From: Symbiodinium natans
Lineage: Eukaryota > Sar > Dinophyceae > Suessiales > Symbiodiniaceae
Direction: 5' to 3'
Assembly (NCBI GenBank): GCA_905221605.1
Contig: CAJNDS010000417.1
Coordinates: forward strand, 1-62,500
Length of the DNA: 62,500 nucleotides
Under the pieces are notes generated by a model. It made no database searches, was not told where the DNA came from, and was given only the letters and a program-made list of their open reading frames with translations. Both the position numbers and the translations under genes were made by a program. Below, piece after piece: positions 35,976-47,307 of this stretch (its first letter is position 1; every line of letters starts with the position of its first letter).

Positions 35976-36041
35976 GCCCCGGTGGTGTCCAGGCGGCCGA
36001 ACGTGATGACAGGTCTCCTGGAGACGAAGGCAGAATTCAGG
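35976..36041 (+). CDS. Candidate exon
   Basis: Acceptor AAACACCCAG|G and donor TTCAGG|GTGTTT. Twenty-two codons in phase 0 (A-P-V-V-S-R-R-P-N-V-M-T-G-L-L-E-T-K). Confidence 0.45.
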
Positions 36042-36703
36042 GTGTTTTTTCGGCTTTAGGGTTTAGGGTGTAGGGTTTAGGGTTTGGGGTTTAGGGTTTA
36101 GGGCATGAGTCCAAAGCCGAAAAGGGTAGGTTGGCTATCTGGGCTTATAAGGGACCCTAATCCCTAAACCTTAAACCCTAAGCCCTAAACCCATTTACAC
36201 ATACTTTTTAGCAAGGGGGTAGGAGGCCAACCTTGAGAGGCTTTTAGGGTTTGGGGTTTGGGGTTTAGGGTTTGGGGTTTGGGGTTTAGGGTTTAGGGTT
36301 TGGGGATTAGGGGGCTGGGGTGTCTAAGGATTGGGGTTTAGAGTGTCGGGTGTTCGGGGATCAGGGCTTAGGGCTTAGATGGGGTTCAGGGTTTCGATTG
36401 TAGGGCCTACTAAATTAATCTCAAACCCTGAACCCCTAAACCCCGAAACCCTAAACCCTAAACCGTCCGATTCTGAGGGAAGTTGTATGGTCCCTTAGTA
36501 CAGCCCCTGATTGGAATCTAATTGTAAATAAACATAAAGTACCAAATAAGTAGTAATTACCACAACATTGATTATTCGAATTCATATTCTTCCCTTACCT
36601 TCTTTATGAAGTCTGGCCTGTGCGTTAAGGGGCCCCAAAGTACGGAGTCATGCAACTACCCGTGAGAAAGCTCGGCTCCCTTACCCCAAACTGCAACCTC
36701 CAC

Positions 36704-36786
36704 GGTTTAGGGTTTAGGGTTTAGGGTTTAGGGTTTAGGGTTTAGGGTTTAGGGTTTAGGGTTTAGGGTTTAGGGTTTAGGGTTTA
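36704..36786 (+). repeat. Telomeric-type TTTAGGG array
   Basis: About 12 heptamers ending 14 bp before a candidate exon acceptor. Confidence 0.97.
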
Positions 36787-36800
36787 GTTTGTGCACGCAG

Positions 36801-36853
36801 GCCCTCCGGCAAGAGGTCCAGCTGTCCCTCGGCGAGCAGGATCGCCAAGCCAG
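36801..36853 (+). CDS. Candidate exon
   Basis: Acceptor GCACGCAG|G, donor GCCAG|GTTGTT. It reads A-L-R-Q-E-V-Q-L-S-L-G-E-Q-D-R-Q-A with typical GC-rich codon choice. Seventeen codons plus two bases. Confidence 0.45.
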
Positions 36854-37125
36854 GTTGTTGGGTTGGGCTTCGGTTTTTTAGGGTTTAGGGTTTAATTCGG
36901 GTTTAGGGTTTAGGGTTTATACCATCTCGGTGATGACCTACCTTCTGGCAGTTTTTTTGGTGTCAGTGTTGGCCTGCGATTGACGCATGCGAAGACGAAG
37001 GGACAAGCAGGCACGGAACAACCCTAAACGCTAAACCCTAAACCCTAAAGCCTAAACCCTGGACTTTCGTTGAATCTAAGGTTGAAACCATGGGCCCTTA
37101 GTATGGTCCCTTACCCTTGTTTAAA

Positions 37126-37212
37126 GGGATCCGAAGTATGGGCCCTTAAAATGTATAGTGATATAAGGGTTATATAACAGGGGACCTAATTTGAGGGCCC
37201 TTACTTCGGATC
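37126..37212. mobile_element. Small inverted-repeat element, family C, without telomeric insert
   Basis: GGGATCCGAAGTATGGGCCC ... GGGCCCTTACTTCGGAT, 87 bp. This is the empty-site reference for the copies at 28270 and 51006. Confidence 0.8.
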
Positions 37213-38430
37213 GCCTATTGAAGGTGCAGTCGCGCTCAGTTGCTCGGATACCAGAGACAGCGCCGAGTGAACCCTAAATTCTCTGGATCCTGCTATTCCA
37301 GGCTCCCTTGGATCGTATCCCAAGTTGTTGATCAGCACCCGGTTTCGGGCGCCGAAAGCAGAGTCCTTTGGGTCCTTAAAGCAAGGATGTCTTCTCCTTG
37401 CCCATAGAGATGTGCGTAATGGGCTTGATTGAGTCCGAAGTCTTCAACCACACTTCTACTGTGTCTTCGCTTTATATGTTTCGTTGGTACATAGTCTGCG
37501 TACTCAATCTTGGTTGGAAAGAGTATTATTTTCATTCTATTCCCTCAATCTCATTCGCTAAACATCTCAGACCCTAAAGTCATATCGACGGGGGTCCTTA
37601 ATTCCTAAAGAGGGCCTCTTCAAATCCTGAAGGTACTGCTCCCACACGCTTCATGGCAACTACTTACAGATGCACACCTCTCACTTGTCAACCAAATTCT
37701 TTATTCAACAGACAAAGCCTTTCTGTTGCGTAGGGGATTGGGTTATCGGCCTTTGCGGGGTAGGGTGATGTGTTGCTAATTCCTACGGGTGTTATTTTGT
37801 TACGGGCCTCATCCTAGAAGGAGGGGGGGTGTGCTTATTTTTCGTGCGGGGGCGTTTTGGGGAGGGAGGCGGGAGGGGGCAAGGGGTCCTGGCTATGTTG
37901 GAAGACACTCCGCCCAGCCCCCCCCACCCCCCTTCCCCCCCTCCCCACCCACCCTGTCTAAGCAACCTGAATGCTTCTAAGAAACATTGTGTGCCAACAA
38001 CTTCTGTTTTGCCTTTCGCACATCTGACTATAGCTACAGGGCAACTGCACTCGTCGGGGGTTATGCTACTCGCACATCTGTCATCGCAACCTTCCGAATA
38101 TACATGCAAAGGGGTAGGCTCTACAGGGGGGTGGGTGGGTGGTGGGGAGGGGGGGGCGGGGTAGCATATAGAAGAACAAGTAACTGAATAAGTACATAAA
38201 TATACATATATATGTATATAATATAGACACATTTTTATATATTGACACACCCCCCCCCCCCCATGACCTACCCAGATCTGTTTCCCTCGTAAATACCGTT
38301 TAAAACCCGCTCGTGCCCTATGCCGTTTTTTGCTACTCTCAGTGGCTGTCTCTCGACAAAGCAGACCCCACACGGACCACAGGAATGGACGCCGAGACGG
38401 GCGAGATCAAAAAACCAAAAAAAACATCTT
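37213..38430. other. No firm gene
   Basis: Mixed spacer with C/G-rich simple runs (37905-37960, 38125-38162), a TA-rich stretch (38190-38245) and a poly-C run (38251-38264). Open frames here change phase through these runs and look non-coding. Confidence 0.35.
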
Positions 38431-39435
38431 TTTTAGAGAATGTGGAGGGGATGTTGAAAAAGATGGTTTGTTGGTTTTGCCTCGTGAAGAGATGGTTTTC
38501 CATAGAAAAACCAACTTTTCCCTCGTAAAAAGATGGTTTTGGCCTGGACTGCCTCAGGAAAACCATCTTTTTGCGAGGTAAAAGTTGGTTTGGCTCCAAA
38601 TCCATCTGTTACAAGGCAAACCAAAAAACAAAAAAAAAAACATGTTTTTTAGAGAATGGGGAGGGGATGTTGAAAAAGATGGTTTTTTGGTTTTGCCTCG
38701 TAAAGAGATGGTTTTTCATAGAAAAACCAACTTTTCCCACGTAAATAGATGGTTTTGGCCTGGTCTGCCCCAGGAAAACCATCTTTTTGCGAGGTAAAAG
38801 TTGGTTTGTGGCTCCAAAACCATCCTTTACGAGGCAAAACCAAAAAACAAAAAAAACATCTTTTTTAGAGAATGGGGAGGGGATGTTGAAAAAGATGGTT
38901 TTGTTGGTTTTGCCTCGTAAAGAGATGGTTTTTCTTAGAAAAACCAACTTTTCTCCTGTAAAAAGATGGTTTTGGTCTGGTCTGCCCCAGGAAAACCATC
39001 TTTTTGCGAGGTAAAAGTTGGTTTTTGGCTCCAAAACCATATTTTTACGATGTAAAAGTTGGTTTGTGTTGCGAAAACCATCTTTTTACGAGGGTAAAGA
39101 TGGTTTTTCTATGAAAAACCATCTCTACACGAGGCAAAACCAAAAAAACCATCTTTTTGAAAATCCCCCTCCATTCTCTAATAAAGATTTTTTTTTTGGT
39201 TTTTTGGTTTTGCCTCGTAAAAGATGGTTTTTCATAGGAAAACCAACTTTTTCCTCGTAAAAAGATGGTTTTGGCTTGGTGTTCTTAAGGAAAACCATCT
39301 TTTGCGAGGGAAAAGTTGGTTTTCCTACGCAAAACCATCTTTTTACGAGGCAAAACCAAAAAAACCATCTTTTTCAACATCCCCTCCCCATTCTCTAAAA
39401 AAGATGGGTTTTTTTGGTTTCTTGGTTTTGCCTCG
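38431..39435. repeat. About 216-bp repeat units arranged as a large fold-back
   Basis: GAGAATGGGGAGGGGATGTT recurs at about 216-bp steps (near 38438, 38652, 38868). Its reverse complement appears at about 39160 and 39380. Within units, AAAGATGGTTTT and AAAACCATCTTT alternate, so single strands could fold extensively. Recurring short Lys/Phe-rich frames are by-products. Confidence 0.85.
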
Positions 39436-39539
39436 TACCTCTCTCGGGCCAGAACCGTGCAGCTCTACACGTAGCTGTCCAGTGGACGGTTTTGGTTCGA
39501 AGCAGGACGTGTCAGCATACTTGGAGGCTCGTTGATTTT

Positions 39540-40680
39540 GGTCAGTGTTACATTAATCTCAGCAATAGCATTCCTATTCCTATTAATGTAAAAGGGTTCC
39601 TAACCATCTTTATAGGACTTTTTTTCATTTTACTTATACTCTTATGAACTTTCAGAGGTTTCTTATTCAACATCAGAGGATTCCTAATACTTTTCAATAG
39701 GGTTCTTTTGCATTTCAACAAGGTTCTTAATCATTCTAAAGTGGGTTCCTCTGAAACTAAAACTTCTTTTTTAAGATTCATATTGGTGCCTATTCATTTT
39801 AGTGCGTCTTCAAGTAATTTTCATGGTGTTCTTATAAATTTGAATAGCATTCCTCGTCCTATTAATTCTAATAGGAATCACATTAAGTCTTTCAGGAAGC
39901 CAAGAAACTTTGAAAAGGAACCACGTTGAATTTTGTAGGATTCCTATTGGTTCCTATTAATTTTAGTAGGCTTCCTCTTCATTTTAAAAGGATTCCTATC
40001 AATTCGAAATAGGGTTCTTATGAATTTTACTGGGGTTCCTAATAAATTCCGATTAACGTCAAAAGGGTTCCTAACCATCTTAATAGGACTCCTCTACTAT
40101 TTCAGAATATTCGTATGAAATTTCATATTTGTTTTTATAGGATTCCTATTGGTTCCTATTAATTTTAGTAGGGTTTATCTTCAATTTTCAAAGGATTACT
40201 ATTAATTTGCAATAGGGTTCTCATGATTTTTAGTGGTGTTGCTTCTAAATTCCTATTGATGGTAGGACCCTATTCATTTAAACGATTCCTCTTAATTTAT
40301 TAAAGGGTTCTTATGAATTTTAGTGGGGTTTCCTCATAAATTAAAAAGGATTCATCATAACAAGATTAAGACAAATATTAATAGGATTCCTATTTAGATT
40401 TAATGGAACTCCCACATTCCCGTGAATTCAAAAAGGGTCCTTTTCATTTTCACAGGCTCCCCACTATTCTTCATGGGGGCCCTATTATTTTCTACATTTT
40501 AATAGCATTCCCATGACGTTTGATAGAGAGTTCCTCTGACTCAAATACGATTCCAAGTCATCATTCCTAGTAACTCACTAAGAGACCTATTAATTTCAAT
40601 AAAAGTCTTATTAATTTTAATAGGGTTCGTATTAATTTTCATAAGGTTTTCGTTCAATTAATGGGTCTTTATTAAATTCA
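39540..40680 (+). repeat. Degenerate short repeat of the AGGATTCCTATTAATTTTAA type
   Basis: AT-rich, about 1.1 kb, with many variants of AGG[AG]TTCCTATTAATTTTA at roughly 25-40 bp spacing. No telomeric words and no gene. Confidence 0.75.
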
Positions 40681-40871
40681 TACCTATGACTAAGTATGGA
40701 TTTCTTACTCCGACACGGCCTCACGGTAGGTCATGGGGGGGGGGGGTGGTGTGAGCATATATATATGTATATACACACATATGTACACACACACACACAC
40801 GCGCGCGCACTAAACTCAACCCCAAGCACAATCAATGCAGAGCCATTCTCAGTTGAACCTCTCTGCCGCAG

Positions 40872-40950
40872 GAGTTCCAAAAGACCAACAAGTGGCTGGA
40901 CAGCTGGATCAACGGCACGACGGAGGACGACTACGAGGCTCACGTTACGG
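40872..40950 (+). CDS. Candidate exon
   Basis: Acceptor CTCTGCCGCAG|G. The frame reads E-F-Q-K-T-N-K-W-L-D-S-W-I-N-G-T-T-E-D-D for 26 codons plus one base. The likely donor is GC (ACGG|GCAAACCC) or GT six bases earlier. Codon choice is strongly protein-like. CCCTAAA repeats begin just inside the intron. Confidence 0.5.
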
Positions 40951-41049
40951 GCAAACCCTAAACCCGAATCCCAAACCCTAAGGCCCAAAAACCCCGAACC
41001 CTAAACCCTAAACCCTAAACCCTAAACCCTAAACCCTAAACCCTAAACC

Positions 41050-42340
41050 GCCAAGGCCTGAATGGCCTTAACAAATACAGGTTTTAGGGGGTGTAGGGGC
41101 CCATATCTACCAAACAAGCCCCCAAGAACCCTAAGAGGCGTCAAGCCTAAATTAAGACCAGGAGTGAGGGTTTAGGCTTCCGAGAGTGGTTTCGGGTTTT
41201 CTTTGTTGCTTTGCTTGTCGGGTTCGGGCCTTTCACGTTAATTAGGCCTTCAACCTCTTTCATCCATCTCCGGGGTGTTTACGCGTATCCTTTCTCAGCT
41301 CCACTCACCTTGGGGTGATGTTGACAATGAAGATGAAGGGCTTAGGGTTTAGGGTTTAGGGTTTAGGGCTTAGGGCTTAGGGCTTAGGGCTTAGGGGTTT
41401 TCAATAGGATTTAGGGTTGCGGGGGGACGGGACATCGGTGCGGCACAAGCCCAGCCAGGGGGACTGCAGTTGGGTTGTTAAGTAGGATGACCCCATATAG
41501 GGGTAGGTTTGAACATAGTTTTTTTTCATTTTCATACCATGAATTCCCCTTTTCCGTGTAAAGCCATAAAAGTCCATGTTTTTTTACCCCCAAACTACCT
41601 CAGAAACAGGGCTTTCGGGTTTAGGGTTTCGTACCTACTTGCGAATATGCTATATGGCCCTTACACTACCTTGAGGATCTTTCACAAGGGTCCCACACAA
41701 CCCAAGGTTACAACCTTAAGGGGCCGAGGTACAATCCTTAGAAAGGATCCATGTACCTATGTAGTAGATACTTGGGTCTTAAAGCTCATATAGGAAACCC
41801 TTTAGGGCCGAAGTATAGACGACATGTCGAATATTGGGCTTTCGGTTTTTTCAGGTTTTGTACCTACTTGCTAAGCTCCCCCTCTTTGAGTTGGGATCTT
41901 TTGGTGGGTGGTTGAGTTGACTTGGTGGTGAACCCCTTCGGAGATGCTAGTAGCCCTAAACCCTAAACCCTAGACTTAAACCCCAAACCCAAACTGAACC
42001 CTAAACCCATAAACCCATAAACCCTAAACCCTAAACCCCTTCGCTCCAAAAAGCCCTAGACTCGAAATGTTGGAGTAGGCCATTTTGCCCTCTCTGTAGG
42101 TTTAGGATTTACGGTTTTAGGGTTTAGGGTTTAGGGTTAGTTTTTGGGCTAGGGCCCAAAGCCCCCCGGAAAGAGACGAAGGGCACCCTGTTATTCCTAG
42201 GTTACTCTCTTGGCTCTAGGATCCGAAACCCTAGATGTCAATATTTCCCCATGCGCTACGGTTAGACTACAACATGCAACCTAGCAATACATTTCATGAC
42301 AGGAGTTTAGGGTTTTGGGTTTAGGGTTTAGGGTTTAGGC
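41050..42340. other. No firm gene; scattered telomeric words
   Basis: CCCTAAA at 40985-41048, TTTAGGG at 41342-41395, CCCTAAA at 41952-42045 and TTTAGGG at 42115-42140, with partial family G sequence at about 41742-41830. Nothing else is supported. Confidence 0.35.
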
Positions 42341-42350
42341 TTAAAAGAAG

Positions 42351-42449
42351 GGATTCCCCTTCTTGCCGCTGACGCCTGGCTCCGAGGAGGACATTCCAGA
42401 AAAGTCCAAGTCTCGCCGCATCGGCCAAGGGCCCAAGAATCGAATGATT
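42351..42449 (+). CDS. Candidate exon, acidic/basic
   Basis: Begins after AAAGAAG|G in phase 0 and reads G-F-P-F-L-P-L-T-P-G-S-E-E-D-I-P-E-K-S-K, open for 33 codons to a TAG formed at ATTTAGGG. It is either a last exon or one using an earlier GC donor (CCAAGG|GCCC). Confidence 0.42.
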
Positions 42450-43133
42450 TAGGGTTTAGGGTTTAGGGTTAGGGTTTGGGGTAGGGCTTTCCTGCACCCT
42501 AAACAGTTTTGTATGGCTACCCCCCGAATTTGCAGGTATAAACCCATAAGACTGTAGGTCAAGAGAGCCCCAGGTTGGACCTTTGAAGGATTTTTTAGCT
42601 CAGGGGTGAGGGTTGCTGTAGATAAGGCCTTGTCCAGCTTGGGCCATTTGCATATTCAAGGCCTGCCATTCTTCTTCCCGGAATCAGGGTTAGGAGTTAG
42701 GGATGTTTAGGGTTTGTGGTTTAGGGGACAGGGCTTTGGGGGGGGGGGGGGGTTCCTGAACTGCGTCAGCTGCAATTGTGCAGGGTGTGAACGTGGTTTC
42801 AGGTTGAGTGCGGATGGTTTTCTGAAGCGTGAGCAGTCTCCATTATAATCTCTGCGCGGGCCAAAAGACCCTCAAGAACAGAATTTGCCCCATGAATCTT
42901 GGCTTTGCCATCAGAATGCACAACGCCCCCCAGTTTGGCGTGCCAGACTGTAGGTATGGTCCAGCAGCTTTCCGATTGGGCCAAGGACGACTGTTGTAGA
43001 AAGCTTTCCCAACGAATTAATCCCCTCCATCTAGAAAATGCTCCCCACATGCTATAATCTAGTAATACCGGGAGTATTTATTAGGGGGTAGGGAGGCTAA
43101 CATATTGGGTGGGAGGGGATTAGCTCTGTATCC

Positions 43134-43164
<31 letters not shown>

Positions 43165-43579
43165 GCTCCCCGTCTGTCTGTCACTGTCCGTCATCTGTCT
43201 GTTTCATCCCTAAACCCTAAACCCTAAACCCTAAACCCTAAGCCCAAAGCCCTAAAGCCCTAAAGCCCTAAAGCCCTAAAGCCTAAAGCCCTAAACCCTA
43301 AAGTGCTTATTCTTGCGGTATTGTGGTGTTAGCGACATGTGGTCTGGCACTCTGACAGGCCTGGAAGGCCCAAGGGCTTCTTGAAGGAAGACAGGTGTCC
43401 CTAAACCCTAAACCCTAAACCCTAAACCCACAACCCACAAAGCACAGCAACGGAGATTTGCGGCGCAAAAGGTTCCGGTTGGAGTGCGTGTAGCACAGCA
43501 TGTGGGCATCAGGTGGCACAGCCGCATGGGTGCCTCGGTCTACCTTCCAGAGGCTACCCCAAACCCTACATGGGAGCTT

Positions 43580-43679
43580 AACCCCTAAACCCTAAACCCT
43601 AAACCCTAAACCCTAAACCCTAAACCCTAAACCCTAAACCCTAAACCCTAAACCCTAAACCCTAAACCCTAAACCCTAC
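43580..43679 (-). repeat. Telomeric-type CCCTAAA array
   Basis: About 14 heptamers, C-strand orientation. Confidence 0.97.
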
Positions 43680-44011
43680 ACCAAATCCCGAAACCCTACA
43701 CCTCATATTCTAAACCCTAAATTAGAGAGCTTCTTGGTAGGCTCTTATTTCCTTTGTGGTACTTTTCTGTAGCTTTAGATCCTTACCCTTTTTGGGTTCA
43801 TTGGGTTTCTTAATGAGGCAGCTAAAAGTTTAATTTTTAGCTACCCTCTTGAGTGCAGCCAAATTTCCTGTATAAGGGGCAACCCTGATAGACCAAACCG
43901 CGCCCGAAGCCTTGCTGTAATCAGATTAAGCAGAAGCATTCGGTCGATGGTCTAAGGTCCTAAAACACCAAAGCCCCGCACTTTCGAGTAAGAGTTAGAA
44001 AGGTTTCCGGT

Positions 44012-44148
44012 AGGGTTTAGGGTTTAGGGTTTAGGGTTTAGGGTTAGGGTTTAGGGTTTAGGGTTTAGGGTTTAGGGTTTAGGGTTTAGGGTTTAGGGTT
44101 TAGGGTTTAGGGTTTAGGGTTTAGGGTTTAGGGTTTAGGGTTTAGGGT
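44012..44148 (+). repeat. Telomeric-type TTTAGGG array
   Basis: About 19 heptamers with a single six-base variant, followed by a GC-rich island that reads D-I-S-P-L-L-A-S-S-A-L-G-L-D-F in one frame (44155-44215). Confidence 0.97.
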
Positions 44149-44229
44149 CGCAGGACATCAGCCCGCTCCTGGCTTCCTCTGCCTTGGGTCTCGACTTCGG
44201 AGACCGCGGAATCTTGCCATCATGTGCTG

Positions 44230-44363
44230 CTATTATTTGATTAAGAACCCCAAAAAATGGGCAATAAGATATATTAGTCATATTATATATATATATGTAT
44301 AAATGTATATATATATATACATATATATACATATTTGTTTTGGGGGGGTTCTTGCACAAATAG
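44230..44363. mobile_element. Small inverted-repeat element, family F
   Basis: CTATTATTTGATTAAGAACC ... GGGGGTTCTTGCACAAATAG, with a (TA)n core. Confidence 0.65.
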
Positions 44364-44793
44364 ACAAATAGTAAGGTTGTGTTTTTTGGGTCGCTTGGGT
44401 TCAAGGTTTGCCGATCACAGGCTGTTGCAAAGGGGGCTTGGGGTTTAGGTCTAGGGTTGTGGGTTTGGTTTGGGTTGTCTGCAGACCCTACATCTCATCG
44501 AGAAGCCTCTTTTATGCTTTACAATAGACAAACCCTAAATCCTAAACCCTAAACCGAGCTTGCAGCTGGGCAAGCTCTGAAATCCTCCCTGACGTAAGTT
44601 CTGCCCTAAATGCAAGGGGTTGGAGGTTCAGGGTTTAGGGTCTATGAAACCCTCCACCATGACTTTGGCTAAGCCCTAAAGGGGTGTGGGGTTTACCTGG
44701 AAGCCCTTTTGTCTTAGGAACTAGGTTTAGTAAGGTGCGGATAGTCGTAGCGTTTCTGGGAGCTACAAAGTAAGGCTAAGTCAAAAGAGCGTT

Positions 44794-45109
44794 GTGACCC
44801 CTGGAAGTCACTGTGAGTTGGAGTTAGATTCTACGGTTCTATTTTTGGGGCCTTCGGGCCTCCATTTCGTGCTTAGGGTTACAGACGAAGTGCATAAACA
44901 AGTGTTTGTGTGTGCTGAAAGCAAGCCATCTGCATCTGCCCAAGGCGAAGGAGGTGAGCTTGATGTGCCTCAGAGCATTAGGGTTCAGGGTTTAGGGTTT
45001 CGGGTTTCCAGCCTTGGTTCGGAAACCTGCATTGCATCTGCGCCACGTGCGTACCTCGAAGTCGTCAAGCCTTATATAGCCCTCAACCCTTATTATGCCC
45101 TCTGGGTAG
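44794..45109 (+). CDS. Candidate exon(s) of a host gene
   Basis: One frame is open across this stretch. The protein-like parts are E-V-H-K-Q-V-F-V-C-A-E-S-K-P-S (44885-44953, ending at a strong GGAG|GTGAGC) and L-G-S-E-T-C-I-A-S-A-P-R-A-Y-L-E-V-V-K-P (45013 on). Whether the telomere-like piece between them (44980-45010) is spliced out is unclear, because removal between the best sites changes phase. The end at 45109 (GTAG|GTGCAT) joins in frame to the exon at 45184. Confidence 0.4.
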
Positions 45110-45183
45110 GTGCATAAGCAAGACGTGCTTTTGACATTTTCCGGGTTCAAGGGTATGTTCGCCCTGTCTTTTTCTTTGCTCAG

Positions 45184-45321
45184 AGCTGTTTCATGCCCAG
45201 GATGTAGACATACTAGACTCAGACAAGGAGCTTTACCGGAGGTTGCCTGTCGCACATCTGTCAGTCGTTGCACTATCGAGGGAGTGGAAATCTCGGATGA
45301 TTTCGCGCGAGCAGAGCACTC
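45184..45321 (+). CDS. Candidate exon, strong acceptor
   Basis: Preceded by CTGTCTTTTTCTTTGCTCAG, an excellent polypyrimidine tract. The frame reads E-L-F-H-A-Q-D-V-D-I-L-D-S-D-K-E-L-Y-R-R and stays open for about 46 codons with balanced composition. A 74-nt intron (45110-45183) connects it in phase to the previous exon. The donor is probably GC (ACTC|GCACCC), followed at once by CCCTAAA repeat. No family recognised. Confidence 0.55.
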
Positions 45322-45836
45322 GCACCCTAAACCCTAAACTCTAAACCCTAAACCCTAAACCCTAAACCCTAAACCCTAAACCATGACTAGTACAAGTGTG
45401 CAAGAGAGGCATGCTTAGCGCAGCCCGCACATGCATTCAAGGGATGAAGACTAAAGGTTCCCCTTACTCTACTCCTAACATGGCCCCTTACACTACCTTA
45501 ACAATCTTTACGCAGGGTCCCCAAAACCCAAGGGTTTAGGGTTTAGGGTTTAGGGTTTAGGGTTTGCAACCTTAGGGGTCCACAGCTAAAATCCTGTGAT
45601 GCATATCTTGGCTAACATTGCGCATCTTCTCACAGTGGCGGTGCCTTCAGCTGAAAGAAGCTTAGTCATCCTCATGTCTCCGTCGTTAGTTCCAAAGTAC
45701 TGTAGCTCTGAAATGGCTATGGTCATGGTGCCACCGATGATGAAAAAAGGATGCCCCCAAAAGGCCTCGGAACCCTAGGAACCCCCAACAACTCCTCGAA
45801 CCAAAAACGCAACAACACCTGTAAGAACACTTAACT

Positions 45837-45955
45837 CCCCTAAACCCTAAACCCTAAACCCTAAACCCTAAACCCTAAACCCTAAACCCTAAACCCTAAA
45901 CCCTAAACCCTAAACCCTAAACCCTAAACCCTAAACCCTAAACCCTAAACCCTAA
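45837..45955 (-). repeat. Telomeric-type CCCTAAA array
   Basis: About 17 heptamers, C-strand orientation. Confidence 0.97.
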
Positions 45956-45992
45956 CACTAGGCCTTAATTCCCGCGGAGAGCCCAGGTGCAG

Positions 45993-46062
45993 CGCTCGGC
46001 CAGCGAGCGCTCGCGAGCGTCAGACAGGAGTGCGAAGTCGTCAAGCCCGAAATCCAGGCTGG
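45993..46062 (+). CDS. Candidate exon, RS-rich
   Basis: Acceptor CCAGGTGCAG, donor CTGG|GTTTAGGG. It reads R-S-A-S-E-R-S-R-A-S-D-R-S-A-K-S-S-S-P-K, like a serine/arginine splicing-factor tail. C-strand array on the left, G-strand array on the right; the intron would begin with the repeat. Confidence 0.48.
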
Positions 46063-46496
46063 GTTTAGGGTTTAGGGTTTGGGGTTTAGGGTTTAGGGTT
46101 TAGGGTTTAGGGTTTAGGGTGTGGGGTTTGGGGTTTGGGGTTTAGGGGTTAAGGTTGGGGTTTTTGGGTTTTGGGTCTTGGGTCTTGAGCCTTGGTGGGT
46201 TTAGGGTGTTTTTTGTCTTTTTTTGGGGGGGGGGGGTTTCGGTTAGGCATTTGGGGGTTCTAAGTTTGGGATTTAGGGTTGGGGGATGGTTGTGGTTTCG
46301 GGTTTAGGGATACACGCCACCTTGCTCTTGGAGACGTTGAGGGCTTGAAGGCTTCAAGCTGAATGTGTGACTACCCTTAGTTAAACCCTACGCGCGATAA
46401 GCCGTGAACCCCAACCCGAATCCCCGCAATCCTGTGCCCGTGGCGCTTGGCAGGTCCCCAAGAGGAGCCGCGTTTCGGCCAGCTTCAGTACTCCCC

Positions 46497-46604
46497 CTGG
46501 TTCTTTGTAGGGAATGAGGGAATGAACCCCCTATTTCTACCCTTGTAGGAACTTGAAGGGATGATATAGGGTACCTCATTCCCTCATTCCCTACTAAGAA
46601 CCAG
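46497..46604. mobile_element. Small inverted-repeat element, family B
   Basis: CTGGTTCTTTGTAGGGAATG ... CATTCCCTACTAAGAACCAG, 108 bp. Confidence 0.8.
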
Positions 46605-47240
46605 CCAGTACTCAGGGGCTCAGGGGCTTAAGATGGTCTAGGCGGTTTAGGGTCTAGGCATTGCCGGGTAAGCGAGTTCAAAGAGTGCAGGGTCTAGGTA
46701 TTTTCGGATGGTTTTCTAAATTTCCGCAGAAGGGATGCATCATGGGGAAGTTCTCTTTCCGGGCAATCATGGGGATAGGTGTGCTTGGACAACGGGGTTC
46801 GCAAGAGCCTCCAACATCCCTAAACCCTAAACCCTAAAGTAGGAGCATTCTTCAGTCAGCCTGCTTGATATGGATCCTGAGAACATTCCCTAGTTTTGGG
46901 AGTCGGGAGTTTCTTGGGCTTCAGTCCTCAAAAATATCAGTATTACTGAAGCCCTGAAATCACCAAGAAAGCCCAACAGCAAAACTTGGAAGCCCTGCAA
47001 CCATTAGCTACTGGCATTGAGGGTTCCTAAACTCTTGTGGTGAATGTTGAAAGCACTCTTCAGGGATAGGGTTTAGGGTTTAGATTTTAGGGTTCAGGAT
47101 TTCGGTTTTAGGGTTCAGGCTTTAGGGTTTAGGGTTTAGGGTGTGGTGTGTACCAGAAATCCCAAAAGGCCGCCCCTAGTGCAACAGCCGGTAGCCACTT
47201 GTAGCAAGAAGCCAGATAAACAGTCTCCACCTCCCTTCAG
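46605..47240. other. No firm gene
   Basis: Spacer with CCCTAAA (46818-46838) and TTTAGGG (47060-47142) words. No exon I can support. Confidence 0.35.
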
Positions 47241-47307
47241 CGTTCTGATGCCCAGGAAGGAGAAGCACAGAGTGCGACGGCTGCAGTTCATGGAAAGCGA
47301 ATTTAGG
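47241..47307 (+). CDS. Candidate exon, basic
   Basis: Acceptor CTCCACCTCCCTTCAG, a good polypyrimidine tract. It reads V-L-M-P-R-K-E-K-H-R-V-R-R-L-Q-F-M-E-S-E for 22 codons. The donor is probably GC (TTTAGG|GCTTAG). Confidence 0.45.

Noticed and set aside
37332-37535. Reverse-strand 67-codon frame resembling a retroelement piece
   Set aside because: Suggestive residues only; too short and without a recognised motif.
38313-39535. Lys/Phe/Trp-rich frames repeated on both strands
   Set aside because: By-products of the fold-back repeat; period about 216 keeps one phase open.
39540-40680. CRISPR-like repeats
   Set aside because: Repeats are degenerate and unevenly spaced, and the host is eukaryotic.
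42799-43050. Reverse-strand 83-codon frame with an RNase-H-like look
   Set aside because: A D-G-K context alone is not enough; the other catalytic residues are not identifiable.
43139-43165. CT-rich microsatellite as a regulatory element
   Set aside because: Plain simple repeat; nothing links it to a gene.
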